Below, piece after piece: positions 9,010 through 17,193 of a stretch of 64,000 nt of DNA. Within the stretch, counting starts at the first letter, position 1. Every line of letters begins with the position of its first letter. Location of the stretch: positions 39,183 to 103,182 of the forward strand of contig CANJWZ010000012.1 of the NCBI GenBank assembly GCA_947478725.1, given 5' to 3'. The DNA comes from Comamonadaceae bacterium (lineage in GTDB: Bacteria; Pseudomonadota; Gammaproteobacteria; Burkholderiales; Burkholderiaceae_C). Both the position numbers and the translations under genes were made by a program. The notes under the pieces were generated by a model that worked only from the letters and a program-made list of their open reading frames with translations, ran no database searches and was not told the DNA's origin.

Positions 9010-10131
9010 CTAGGGCGGCATGCCGCCAACAAGCCACTGCGCAATGCGGGCCGACTCTGCTGCGCTCAAAGCCTGGGCGGGCATCGGTATGGCACCCCAG
9101 ACGCCTTGTCCACCGTTGCTTATTTTGCCCGATAGCAGATTGACCGCGCCGTCAGTGGTTTTATAGCGTGCGGCGATGTCTTTGAACGACGGGCCAACCA
9201 GCTTGGTGCTCATGCCGTGGCAGGCCAGGCAGGCGTTTTTGTCGAGCACTGGCTGGATACTGGCCAACGAAACATTTGCTATTCTTTCAGGAGCTACTTG
9301 ACCAAGCATCGTTTGGTCTGCAGCCCTATTGGATGGTTTATTTTGACTTTTTTGCGCTGTTTTGTCGTCTTTGGGGTCCGTTTCAGCCCCACGGCTGGGG
9401 CCGATGCTGCGCGACTGCTCGGCCAGATTGCCATGGGCGTCTCTGGCATATTCAGGCAGGCCGCTGACCACCGCAGTTGCCCCAGCGCAACGGCTCATGC
9501 AAGGGCTGCCTTGCACGTCAGGTTTTTCTGTGCCGCCCAACTCGCGACCCGGCCAAAAGTTATGTGCCGTTGTGATGCCGTTGCGATTGGGCAGTTGCGC
9601 CTGAACCTGCCTGATATTGCGGTCGCTCAACACAAAGTCGGCGGGCAAGACATTGCTCAAATGCAGGGTGTAAGCAGTGACCGCGTAAACCTGGTCGGCG
9701 CTCAGTGACTTGGGCGCGTTCCACGGCATGGCGCGGTTGATGTAGTCCCACAGCGTTGACAGGGTGGACAGCTTCATCAGCGTGGTGCGCTGCGGCTGGT
9801 TTTGGCCGGGGAGCAGGCTTTTGACACGGCCAGTGGCCATGTCCTGCGGCGTCACACCGCCAGCCAGCGGGGTGAAGACTTCAGCGGATTCGCCAAAGCT
9901 GCCGTGGCACGACGCGCACTGTGCCTCCCACAACACTTCACCCTGCTTGACACTGCCCTGCCCTGTTGGCAAGCCTTTGAAGTCGGGCCGCACGTCGATG
10001 TCCCAGGCTTTGATTTCTTGCGGCGTGGCGGTGCGGCCTATGCCGGGGTACTTGACCGTTTGAGTGACCGTTTGAGCGCAAACCAGCCAGGGCAGCAGGC
10101 ACAGTGCACAAGAACTAACCCACTTGAACAT
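9010..10131 (-). CDS. soxD: SoxD, dihaem cytochrome c of sulfane dehydrogenase
   Basis: Electron-accepting subunit of Sox(CD)2, which oxidises the outer sulfur on SoxY. The 373 residues have a signal peptide (to about residue 20), haem motif 1 CASCH (72-76), a central region with the conserved NFWPGRELGG and YARDAHGNLAEQ, and haem motif 2 CLACH (301-305) in a second cytochrome c domain. It overlaps soxC by 17 bases. The linker (about residues 262-289) is unusual: it is encoded by a copy of the dispersed intergenic repeat read in frame on the opposite strand. Confidence 0.93.
   Translation of the reverse strand: MFKWVSSCALCLLPWLVCAQTVTQTVKYPGIGRTATPQEIKAWDIDVRPDFKGLPTGQGSVKQGEVLWEAQCASCHGSFGESAEVFTPLAGGVTPQDMATGRVKSLLPGQNQPQRTTLMKLSTLSTLWDYINRAMPWNAPKSLSADQVYAVTAYTLHLSNVLPADFVLSDRNIRQVQAQLPNRNGITTAHNFWPGRELGGTEKPDVQGSPCMSRCAGATAVVSGLPEYARDAHGNLAEQSRSIGPSRGAETDPKDDKTAQKSQNKPSNRAADQTMLGQVAPERIANVSLASIQPVLDKNACLACHGMSTKLVGPSFKDIAARYKTTDGAVNLLSGKISNGGQGVWGAIPMPAQALSAAESARIAQWLVGGMPP
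9273..9338 (+). repeat. Dispersed repeat, copy 2, inside soxD
   Basis: This copy reads TTTGCTATTCTTTCAGGAGC then TACTTGACCAAG, with the tail CTGCAGCCCTATTGG. It lies within the soxD reading frame (antisense to the gene), keeps the frame open, and falls in the linker before the second haem domain. Assignment rests on comparison by eye with the copy at 6499-6560, which matches over most of the first 35 bases. Confidence 0.7.
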
Positions 10132-11434
10132 TTTTCACCTCGCCGTTTTCACCCAGCAGCCAGGACTGAATCGCGTTGTTGTGATAGATGCTCCGCCCAC
10201 CGCGCACCGCACGCAGCGCCTGGTAAGTGGGTTGAATCTGTCCCGTCTCATCGACCGCCCGGCTTTGCAGAATCACCGGCTTGCTGTCCCAGACAAAATC
10301 GGTGTTAAAGCGCGTCAGGCACTTGGCCAGCGCCGGGCCTTCAAGCCGCGCAGCCTTCCAGTTGCGGCCACCGTCAAGGGACACATCGACTTTTTTGACT
10401 TTGCCACGCCCGCTCCAGGCCAGCCCGGTGATGCTGTGAAAGCCTTTTTGCAGCACCACTTGCCCGCCACTGGGCGAGGTGATGACGCTTTTGACCTCCT
10501 GAATACCGCTGTACTGCCGGTGCGTTCCGTCTGGTAGCAAGTCCACGTAGTGCAGGGTTTCGTCTTTGGCGCCGTAGGGCATGTCGCCGACTTCAATGCG
10601 CCGCAAATACTTGACCCAGCTCACCCCCTGAATACCGGGCACGACCAGGCGCAGCGGGTAGCCGTTTTCAGGCCGCAGCATTTCGCCGTTTTGGCCATAC
10701 GCCACCAACACCTCACCGCTTTGAATCAGGCTCATGGGAACGGTGCGCGTCATGCCGGAGCCATCCGCGCCTTCAGCCAGCACAAACTTGCCGCGCTTCA
10801 AGTCAGCGCCACACATCTCCAGCAGCGTGATGAGCGGCACGCCGGTAAATTCACTGCAACTGAGCATGCCGTGGGTGTACTGCACAGTGGGCACCGCGGT
10901 GTTGTTCCACTCCATTGCGGTGTTGGCACCGCACTCAATAAAGCACATGCGGCTGACACTGGGCAGGCGCATGATCTCGTCCATGTCAAAGACCATGGGC
11001 CGCTTGAGCAGGCTGTCGTCTGAACCATTGACCATCAAGCGGTGTTTTGACGGGTCAATGTCCCACCAGCCCTGGTGGTGTCTTTCAAAATGCAGGCCGC
11101 TGGGTGTGATGATGCCAAACAGCGATTGCAGCGGCGCAAAGCTGACGCTGGCCGCGCCCACGCGCGTCAGGCCAGGACTTTCACGGCGTTGCAGGTTTTT
11201 TTCAAACGCGCTGGGCAGGCCGTAAGGTCGCGCGGCAACCGGCTGGCCCAGGCCCTTGCTGTGGGCGGGCAGGTTCAGGATGTGGGGGTCACCCGCGGGG
11301 GTTTGTGCTTGTGCGCCCGCCACAGCTGCCGCAAAAGCGCCCGCTAGAAAACCGCGCCGACCGGCTTTCACGTCCTTGATTTGCTGCGCCGACAAAAAGT
11401 TTTCAGGCGCGCGCTGGATGAAGCGATTGAGCAT
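10115..11434 (-). CDS. soxC: SoxC, molybdenum subunit of sulfane dehydrogenase
   Basis: Sulfite-oxidase-family molybdopterin protein, partner of SoxD. The 439 residues contain a twin-arginine signal (GRRGFLAGAFAAAVAGAQA, about 28-46), the Moco-binding region with the cysteine-bearing RMCFIECGANTAMEW (about 157-171), and a C-terminal Mo-cofactor dimerisation domain (KKVDVSLDGGRNWKAARLEG). The ATG at 11434 is taken instead of a TTG at 11440 that overlaps the soxR stop. First structural gene after soxR; translation is probably coupled to it. Confidence 0.95.
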   Translation of the reverse strand: MLNRFIQRAPENFLSAQQIKDVKAGRRGFLAGAFAAAVAGAQAQTPAGDPHILNLPAHSKGLGQPVAARPYGLPSAFEKNLQRRESPGLTRVGAASVSFAPLQSLFGIITPSGLHFERHHQGWWDIDPSKHRLMVNGSDDSLLKRPMVFDMDEIMRLPSVSRMCFIECGANTAMEWNNTAVPTVQYTHGMLSCSEFTGVPLITLLEMCGADLKRGKFVLAEGADGSGMTRTVPMSLIQSGEVLVAYGQNGEMLRPENGYPLRLVVPGIQGVSWVKYLRRIEVGDMPYGAKDETLHYVDLLPDGTHRQYSGIQEVKSVITSPSGGQVVLQKGFHSITGLAWSGRGKVKKVDVSLDGGRNWKAARLEGPALAKCLTRFNTDFVWDSKPVILQSRAVDETGQIQPTYQALRAVRGGRSIYHNNAIQSWLLGENGEVKNVQVG

Positions 11435-11436
11435 AT

Positions 11437-11802
11437 TCAAGCCAGAACAGGGGACCGCGGGCTGAGCGCCTGACCAGCAGGTACCGCCTCGGGTTCGTCC
11501 ATCTCAATGGCGATCTGCGTACACACACTGCGGCACAGGGCGACGGCCTTTTGACTCTGTACACGGTAAATCACCTGGGTGCCTTCTTTGCGCTTGGCCA
11601 AGACACCGGTTTTAAACAGCACCGCCAGATGCTGCGACAAATTGGGCTGGGTGGTATCAATCTCCAGCAGCAATTGGCTGACTGATTTTTCCTGCTCGCA
11701 CACCGCACTCAGGATTCGCAAACGCATGGGTGTGGCCAGCACAGCAAAAAGCCCGGCAGCCAGGTCAAAGACGCGGTCTTGTTCAGATAAACCAGCAGCC
11801 AA
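11437..11802 (-). CDS. soxR: SoxR-type ArsR-family repressor of the sox operon
   Basis: 121-residue winged-helix regulator: DNA-binding helix region TTQPNLSQHLAVLFKTGVLA (about 50-69) and wing KRKEGTQVIYRV. It carries cysteines at 35, 90 and 94. One near the start of helix 2 and one in the last helix fit the two-cysteine arrangement of the persulfide-sensing SoxR/BigR/SqrR group, so I infer that sulfane sulfur is the signal. It is promoter-proximal and overlaps the start region of soxC. A perfect inverted repeat lies 21 bases upstream of its start codon. Confidence 0.88.
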   Translation of the reverse strand: MAAGLSEQDRVFDLAAGLFAVLATPMRLRILSAVCEQEKSVSQLLLEIDTTQPNLSQHLAVLFKTGVLAKRKEGTQVIYRVQSQKAVALCRSVCTQIAIEMDEPEAVPAGQALSPRSPVLA

Positions 11803-11822
11803 AGTTTTACCTCTGTTCCTTA

Positions 11823-11844
11823 AATATAAGTGATTCCTTATATT
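11823..11844. promoter_or_regulatory. Probable SoxR operator
   Basis: Perfect inverted repeat AATATAAG-TGATTC-CTTATATT (8-bp arms, 6-base spacer), 21 bases upstream of the soxR start. AT-rich inverted repeats of this size are typical ArsR/SmtB-family operators, so autoregulation of soxR and control of soxCDYZAXB is the natural reading. Confidence 0.7.
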
Positions 11845-11850
11845 CTGCTC

Positions 11851-11869
11851 GTGAACCCTCCCGGTTCAC
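11851..11869. terminator. Hairpin between prpE and soxR
   Basis: GTGAACC-CTCCC-GGTTCAC, a 7-bp perfect stem with a 5-base loop, 7 bases past the prpE stop. It has no T tract on the minus strand, so it could be a weak terminator for prpE or part of the soxR control region. Confidence 0.4.
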
Positions 11870-11876
11870 TCCGAAC

Positions 11877-13814
11877 TTACCCTAGCTTGACCCGGTCCCT
11901 GATCTGCTCCAAAGCGGCCGGATCATCCATCGTGGTCAAGTCCCCCGCATCGCGGCCTTCGCACACCGCCTGAATGGCGCGGCGCAGCAGCTTGCCGCTG
12001 CGGGTTTTGGGCAGCACCGACACAAAGCGAACGCGTGATGGCCGGGCGACGGCACCCAGGTCGCCATCAACGCGCTTCATGATCTCGCCTTCCAGCTTGA
12101 AGGCTGCAGAAGCGTCGGTGAGGGCGGCGGCGTCTTTCGGCACGACAAAGGCCATGGCCACTTGGCCTTTGAGTGCATCGGCGACACCGACCACCGCCAC
12201 CTCGGCCACCATGGCGTGGCCAGAAATGCTTTCTTCAATTTCGCGTGTGCCCAGCCGGTGGCCTGCGACATTGATCACGTCATCGGTACGGCCCAGAATA
12301 AAGTAATAGCCGTCCTCGTCCCGGATGCCCCAGTCAAATGTGTTGTACACCATCTTGCCGGGCACGGACTTCCAGTAGGTGTTGACAAAACGCGCATCGT
12401 CCTTCCAGATGGTTTGCATGAAGCCGGGGGGCGTTGGGCCTTCAATCACCACCACGCCTTTTTCATTTGGCCGGGTGAGCTCTTCGCCGGTCGACTCGTG
12501 CAAGATCTTGACCCGGTAGCCGTACATCGGAACGCCAGGGCTGCCGAACTTGGGCGTTTTTCTTTCAACGCCGTTGGTCGAGCCCGACATCAGGGTGATG
12601 AGTGGCCAGCCGGTTTCGGTCTGCCAGTAGTTGTCGATGATGGGCACATTCAGACCCTCACTGATCCAGCGGGCGGTGGGCTCGTCAAGCGGCTCACCGG
12701 CCAGAAACAAGGCGCGCAGGCTGCTCAGGTCGTATTTTTTCAAATACGCCGGGTCCTGCTTTTTCAGCACCCGCACCGCCGTGGGCGCGCTGAACATGGC
12801 CGTCACCTTGTACTTTTCAACCAGGCTCCACCAGACGCCGCCATTGGGCTGTCCGTCCATGCCCTGCGTCGGCAAGCCTTCGTACATGATGCTGGCCATG
12901 CCTGCGATCAGCGGGCCGTAAATGATGTAGCTGTGGCCCACCACCCAGCCAATGTCGCTGGTCGAAAAATAGGTTTCCCCAGGCTGGCCGTCAAAAATAT
13001 GCTTCATGCTGGCGGCCAGGGCCACCGCATAACCGCCCGTATCCCGCTGCACGCCCTTGGGTTTGCCGGTGGTGCCGCTGGTGTAAATGGTGTAGCTGAT
13101 GGCCGTTGAATCGAGCGCTTCGCACGGCACCTGGGCCTGCATGTACTTGGCGCGCAGGTCGGCCCAAAGCAGGTCGCGGCCGGGCGTCATGTCCATGGGG
13201 GCAAGTGCCCGGTCAACCAGAAGCACCGCCTCTGGTTTGTGGCTGGACAGACGAATGGCCTCGTCCAGCAGCGGCTTGTAGGCCACCACTTTGCCGCCGC
13301 GTGACCCAGCGTCGGCGCTGACAATCACTTTGGGCGACGCGTCGTCAATCCGCGAGGCCAGCGAGCCGCTGGCAAAGCCGCCAAACACCACACAATGAAT
13401 CGCGCCAATACGCGCGCACGCCAACATGGCAAACGCCGCCTCGGCAATCATGGGCATGTAAATCAGCACGCGGTCGCCCTGCACCACACCCATGGCCTTC
13501 AGGCTGGCGGCCATGCGCTGGACTTCCAGGTGCAATTCCTTGAAGCTGTAAGTCTTCTCAATGCCCGTCTCACTCGACACATAGATCAGCGCCGCCTGGT
13601 CGCCACGCGTGGCGAGGTGGCGGTCTACCGCGTTGTGGCACAGGTTGGTTTTGCCGCCTTCAAACCAATGGGCAAAGGGCGGCTTGTCGTTGTTACAAAC
13701 CCGTGTAAACGGCGCAAACCAGTCAATCAGCTTGGCCTGTTCGGTCCAGAAGGCGTCGGGCTGGTCAATCGAGTGCTGGTAAAAGTCGGCATAGCTGGTC
13801 AGGGGGCCTGGCAT
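11877..13814 (-). CDS. prpE: Propionate-CoA ligase (acyl-CoA synthetase)
   Basis: ATP-dependent acyl-CoA synthetase of the PrpE/Acs class, forming propionyl-CoA via propionyl-AMP. The 645 residues have the N-terminal ACAS domain (SYADFYQHSIDQPDAFW), the P-loop-like AMP-binding motif YTIYTSGTTGKPKGV (about 250-264), DNYWQTETGWP (about 400), and the C-terminal lysine region LPKTRSGKLLRRAI whose lysine is the usual acetylation-regulated residue. The substrate call rests on overall resemblance to PrpE rather than Acs. The ATG at 13814 has GGAGA upstream; longer in-frame starts lack one. No prp partner genes are adjacent. Confidence 0.85.
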   Translation of the reverse strand: MPGPLTSYADFYQHSIDQPDAFWTEQAKLIDWFAPFTRVCNNDKPPFAHWFEGGKTNLCHNAVDRHLATRGDQAALIYVSSETGIEKTYSFKELHLEVQRMAASLKAMGVVQGDRVLIYMPMIAEAAFAMLACARIGAIHCVVFGGFASGSLASRIDDASPKVIVSADAGSRGGKVVAYKPLLDEAIRLSSHKPEAVLLVDRALAPMDMTPGRDLLWADLRAKYMQAQVPCEALDSTAISYTIYTSGTTGKPKGVQRDTGGYAVALAASMKHIFDGQPGETYFSTSDIGWVVGHSYIIYGPLIAGMASIMYEGLPTQGMDGQPNGGVWWSLVEKYKVTAMFSAPTAVRVLKKQDPAYLKKYDLSSLRALFLAGEPLDEPTARWISEGLNVPIIDNYWQTETGWPLITLMSGSTNGVERKTPKFGSPGVPMYGYRVKILHESTGEELTRPNEKGVVVIEGPTPPGFMQTIWKDDARFVNTYWKSVPGKMVYNTFDWGIRDEDGYYFILGRTDDVINVAGHRLGTREIEESISGHAMVAEVAVVGVADALKGQVAMAFVVPKDAAALTDASAAFKLEGEIMKRVDGDLGAVARPSRVRFVSVLPKTRSGKLLRRAIQAVCEGRDAGDLTTMDDPAALEQIRDRVKLG

Positions 13815-13928
13815 GGTTTGTCTCCATTCGCGATGTTCTAAAAAAGCGCTAACACTGAATTCATGATTGTGAGTCATGGCCTTGCAACTGGCTGACAGAA
13901 GCAAACACCATATCTGGTTGAATGGCAA

Positions 13929-13990
13929 ATTGCTATTTAATAAGGAGCTACTAACCCAGGTAAATAGAGGGATAGAGGCCTATTTGGCAG
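13929..13990 (+). repeat. Dispersed repeat, copy 3
   Basis: Reads ATTGCTATTTAATAAGGAGC then TACTAACCCAGG, with the tail GATAGAGGCCTATTTGGCAG. Same skeleton as the copy at 6499-6560; the tail agrees best (AGGCCTATTTGGCA against AGCACTATTTGGCA). Confidence 0.75.
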
Positions 13991-14090
13991 CCAAAACGAC
14001 CTCAAACCAGCCTCTAGCCATTGTCGACGCCCGCCCGCCAAAAAACCAGATCAACAAGCATGAGAACCTGTTTTGAAGCGATTCCCAGGG

Positions 14091-14153
14091 TTCAAATCGC
14101 CCTCCAGCCCAAAGAATACAGGGGCAAGTTGCTATTGAATATAAGCAACGAGC
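14091..14153 (-). repeat. Dispersed repeat, copy 4 (inverted)
   Basis: On the minus strand it reads TTGCTTATATTCAATAGCAA, CTTGCCCC, TTTGGGCTGGAGGGCGATTTG. It faces the copy at 13929-13990 and ends 12 bases before the isochorismatase stop codon. It is more diverged at its 5' end than the others. Confidence 0.55.
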
Positions 14154-14164
14154 TCAACTGCCCT

Positions 14165-14794
14165 TCAGCCTTGCTTGACCAGCTTGAGCAACTCACTGAA
14201 CGCCTCGTGCTCTGCAGTGCGCAGCCATTCAAACGCCACCATCTCGGTGGTCACCAGCTCGGCCCCATTGCCGGCCAGGCGGTCAAAGGCGGCGTCACGG
14301 TTGCGCTCGGTACGCGAGCTGCAGGCGTCCGTCACCACCCACACCTCAAACTCGTCATCCAGTAAGTCGAGCGCGGTCTGCATCAGGCAGACATGTGCCT
14401 CGCAACCGGCGATAACGATGGTGCTGCGGCCTTCTTCGGGTTCTGGCGCGGCCTTTTGCAGGTGTTTGGGCATGCTGCGGGCGTTGCCTCCTTGGGTGGG
14501 CTTGCGTGCCGGTGGCCGCAGCCAGTCGCCCAAGCCATCGGCCACCGCGCTGAAATGCGCCTTGGCCAGGGTTCTGCCACCAGCCGATTCAACCGCAGCG
14601 CGCACAGCATCCACGTTGGGGCCCAGCTTGTCGGGGCTTTGCTCTGTCGCCCACACCGGTATTTGCAATGCCTGAGCCATGCGCGCCAGTCGCACCGCAT
14701 TGGCAATGACCAACTCGTTTTCAAAAATCACCGGCATCAGGCGGGTCTGGTAGTCGACCAGCACGAGCTGGGCGTCATCGGCATCTAGCAACAT
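14165..14794 (-). CDS. Isochorismatase-family cysteine hydrolase
   Basis: 209-residue cysteine hydrolase of the YcaC/isochorismatase fold, cytoplasmic. The catalytic triad candidates are visible: Asp in LVLVDYQTRLMP (about 14), Lys in GRTLAKAHFSA (about 82), and Cys in VIAGCEAHVCLMQTALDLL (about 135-141). The substrate cannot be read from the sequence. A 30-residue insertion around GDWLRPPARKPTQGG is longer than in minimal relatives. The start at 14794 has GAAGGA upstream. It lies 10 bases downstream of the TetR gene and is probably co-transcribed with it. Confidence 0.85.
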   Translation of the reverse strand: MLLDADDAQLVLVDYQTRLMPVIFENELVIANAVRLARMAQALQIPVWATEQSPDKLGPNVDAVRAAVESAGGRTLAKAHFSAVADGLGDWLRPPARKPTQGGNARSMPKHLQKAAPEPEEGRSTIVIAGCEAHVCLMQTALDLLDDEFEVWVVTDACSSRTERNRDAAFDRLAGNGAELVTTEMVAFEWLRTAEHEAFSELLKLVKQG

Positions 14795-14804
14795 CAGGAT
14801 TCCT

Positions 14805-15434
14805 TCAATGGGTGGTTTTTTGGCTCTGCAAGCGCTCAATCAGCCCAATCACATAGTCTTCAAACAGCAGCGTCGCATCTTGCCCAAACATGCGAATGCG
14901 TCCGGTGTGCATCATCAGCAGCAAGCCAACGCCGTGCGCGAACAGGGCTGTATTTTCACGCAAAGCGTCTTCTGCATTCAGACCCATCGCTTGCAAAGCT
15001 AGCTCACAAGGGCGCAGCGCATCGTGCAGGCGGTCGTTGAGCTGATCGTTCAAGTCAGCGCTCAAGCCACGCGGCCGCATGCCTTGCACCAGATAAAACC
15101 CCAAATCCAGATCACGCGGATGGGCGGCAAAAAAACCAAACCAGGCGTTGGCTTTGGCATCCAGCATGTCCGAGGCGGGCAAGCTGTCATGACCCGCCGC
15201 ATCGACAGCGGCGTTTAATCGCTCCAGCGACTCGGCCAGCAGCGCGCCATAAATGGCTTCCTTATTTTCAAAATAAGAATAAATCGCGCCCGGTGTGTAC
15301 CCCGCCTGTTTGGCAATTTCGCGAATGCTCGCGCCTTCAATGCCCAGCTTGTCGAACACCACGCGCGCAGCGTCCAGCATCAGCGCGCGGCGTGAATCAG
15401 TTTGGGCTTGCTGCCTGGCGGCTCTGGCTTGCAT
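14805..15434 (-). CDS. TetR-family transcriptional regulator
   Basis: 209 residues with a canonical TetR HTH: VFDKLGIEGASIREIAKQAG and YTPGAIYSYFENKEAIYGAL (about 27-66). The C-terminal ligand domain (about 80-205) is unassigned. It is divergently transcribed from the HpaB/AbfD-like gene at 15535, and an imperfect palindrome in the 100-base gap is a likely operator, so it probably controls that gene and its own operon. Confidence 0.9.
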   Translation of the reverse strand: MQARAARQQAQTDSRRALMLDAARVVFDKLGIEGASIREIAKQAGYTPGAIYSYFENKEAIYGALLAESLERLNAAVDAAGHDSLPASDMLDAKANAWFGFFAAHPRDLDLGFYLVQGMRPRGLSADLNDQLNDRLHDALRPCELALQAMGLNAEDALRENTALFAHGVGLLLMMHTGRIRMFGQDATLLFEDYVIGLIERLQSQKTTH

Positions 15435-15492
15435 GCGTCAACTGTAAACGCAAACCCAAAGTGACTCATTTATTTGACGCTTGTTTTTTAAA

Positions 15493-15507
15493 TTGAACAG
15501 TGTTTAA
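15493..15507. promoter_or_regulatory. Candidate TetR operator in the divergent promoter
   Basis: TTGAACA-G-TGTTTAA, a 7-bp near-perfect inverted repeat around a single base, between the TetR gene and the flavoprotein gene. The form (TTnAACAnTGTTnAA) is typical of operators of catabolic TetR repressors. Confidence 0.5.
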
Positions 15508-15534
15508 ATATTGTCAATATTTTTGGAGACCAGC

Positions 15535-17193
15535 ATGAATGCACCTGCTCCCGCCGCCACCCTGATGTCTGGCGACGACTTTCGCGAGTCGCTTCGCCGC
15601 TACAAACCGCGCGTGTTTCTGGACGGCCAGCTTGTCAACAGCGTGGCTGACGAGCGCGGCTTTGGCCCCGGCATCAATGCGATTGCGTTGACCTATGATT
15701 ACGCGCTCAAGGCCAAATACGCCCCCATCATGACTGCCGTACAACACACCAGCGGCAAAACAGTGAACCGCCTGACGCACATCAACACCAGCAGCGGCGA
15801 TTTGCTCAACAAGCTTGAAGCGGTGCGTCTGGTGTGCCAGGAAACCGGCTGCGCCCAGCGCTACCTGACACACGACGCGATGAACGCCATTGGCCAGGTG
15901 AGTGCCAGAATTGATGACGCACGCGGCACCACAGAAAACACCGCACGGTTTTTGAACTACCTGCACCGTGTGCAAGACCAGGACCTGACGCTGGGCATCG
16001 CCATGACCGATGCCAAAGGCGACCGCAGCCGTCGCCCCCACGAGCAGGCCAATGTGGACAGCTATGTGCATGTGGTGGAGCGCAACGCCCTCCACAACGG
16101 CAAGCGGGGCATCGTCATTTCGGGCACCAAGGCCATCGTGACTGGCGCGCCTTACATGCATGAGTTGCTGGTCATGCCATGCCGCAACATGGGCCAAGAA
16201 GACGCTGCGTTCGCTGTCTGCTGCGCGGTGCCGATTGACGCACCCGGCATCACCATCATTGCGCGCCCGGCGGGCCGCCCGGGCGAAAAAGTCGAGCACG
16301 GTGCAGCCCTGTTCAGCCGCAAATACGGCCAGAGCACCGGCGTGGTGATGTTCGACAAGGTGTTTGTGCCCCACGACAACGTGTTTTATGCGGGCGAATG
16401 GGAACACACCGGCCACCTGACCTACAGCTATGCCACGCACCACCGCCACACCTGCATTGGCGCACGCGCAGGCTTTGGTGATTTGCTGATTGGTGCCGGT
16501 GCGCTGATGTGCGAGGCCAACGGTTTTGACCCTGGCAAAGAAACCCATCTGCGCGAGCAGATGGTCGAGCTGATCACCATCACGGAAAGTTTTTTTGCCT
16601 GTGGCGTTGCAGCCAGCGTGTACGGCAAGCCAGACGAGCACAGCAAAACCTTTATGCCCGACCCAGTGTTCAGCAACATTGGCAAATTGCTGCTGGCCAC
16701 CAAAATTTACGACATGCACCGCATTGCGCATTACGTGAGCGGTGGCCTCATCGTCACCCTGCCCGGCCCCGACGAAGACCACAACCCCGAGACTGGCGCA
16801 AAGCTGTCCGAGGTGTTGCGTGCGAACCCAGACGTGCCCTATGAGCAGCGCATTGAAACCGCCCGCTTTATTGAAGACCTGACGGCGGGTTACCAGGGCG
16901 GCTGGTACAGCGTCATCAGCATGCACGGCGGCGGTTCGCCCGCGGCCATGAAGCAGGAGATTTACCGCAACTATCCGGTCGGCAGCAAGGTTGAACTGGT
17001 CGAGCGCATTCTTGAAAGAGGCATTGATGGACAGGGCGTGCCGCACGACCCGAACCGCGCCATCACCCAAAACCGCCAGCCCGGCAAATGCTGCGACACC
17101 GGTTGCACCACGCCGGGCCAACCGGTGATGGTCGACTTGCCGTCTGTGGAGGCCAATTTGCCCTCAAAAAGAGCTTTGCTTGCTGAAAAATAG
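15535..17193 (+). CDS. 4-Hydroxyphenylacetate hydroxylase / 4-hydroxybutyryl-CoA dehydratase family flavoprotein
   Basis: 552-residue member of the HpaB/AbfD flavin superfamily, closest in layout to 4-hydroxybutyryl-CoA dehydratase (GAMTDPKGDR-like IAMTDAKGDRSRRP about 155-168; GGLIVTLP; SMHGGGSPAAMKQE). From memory of AbfD, its four Fe-S ligands (Cys99, Cys103, His292, Cys299) align here with Cys106, Tyr110, His303 and Ala310, so the cluster is probably absent and the dehydratase reaction doubtful. The C terminus has an extra Cys-rich stretch, GKCCDTGCTTPG. The ATG at 15535 has GGAGA 6 bases upstream. Divergent from a TetR gene. Substrate unknown. Confidence 0.75.
   Translation: MNAPAPAATLMSGDDFRESLRRYKPRVFLDGQLVNSVADERGFGPGINAIALTYDYALKAKYAPIMTAVQHTSGKTVNRLTHINTSSGDLLNKLEAVRLVCQETGCAQRYLTHDAMNAIGQVSARIDDARGTTENTARFLNYLHRVQDQDLTLGIAMTDAKGDRSRRPHEQANVDSYVHVVERNALHNGKRGIVISGTKAIVTGAPYMHELLVMPCRNMGQEDAAFAVCCAVPIDAPGITIIARPAGRPGEKVEHGAALFSRKYGQSTGVVMFDKVFVPHDNVFYAGEWEHTGHLTYSYATHHRHTCIGARAGFGDLLIGAGALMCEANGFDPGKETHLREQMVELITITESFFACGVAASVYGKPDEHSKTFMPDPVFSNIGKLLLATKIYDMHRIAHYVSGGLIVTLPGPDEDHNPETGAKLSEVLRANPDVPYEQRIETARFIEDLTAGYQGGWYSVISMHGGGSPAAMKQEIYRNYPVGSKVELVERILERGIDGQGVPHDPNRAITQNRQPGKCCDTGCTTPGQPVMVDLPSVEANLPSKRALLAEK

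Larger units (their letters stand above)
13815..14164. other. 350-bp gene-free stretch with two opposed repeat copies
   Basis: Between prpE and the isochorismatase gene. It contains one forward and one inverted copy of the dispersed repeat about 100 bases apart, plus the prpE promoter region next to 13815. I see no gene or RNA here. Confidence 0.6.

Noticed and set aside
15514..17121. A 535-codon open frame on the minus strand opposite the HpaB/AbfD-like gene
   Set aside because: It is a composition shadow of a high-GC gene: His/Val/Ala-rich junk translation, no ribosome-binding site, no familiar motif, while the plus strand has full homology.
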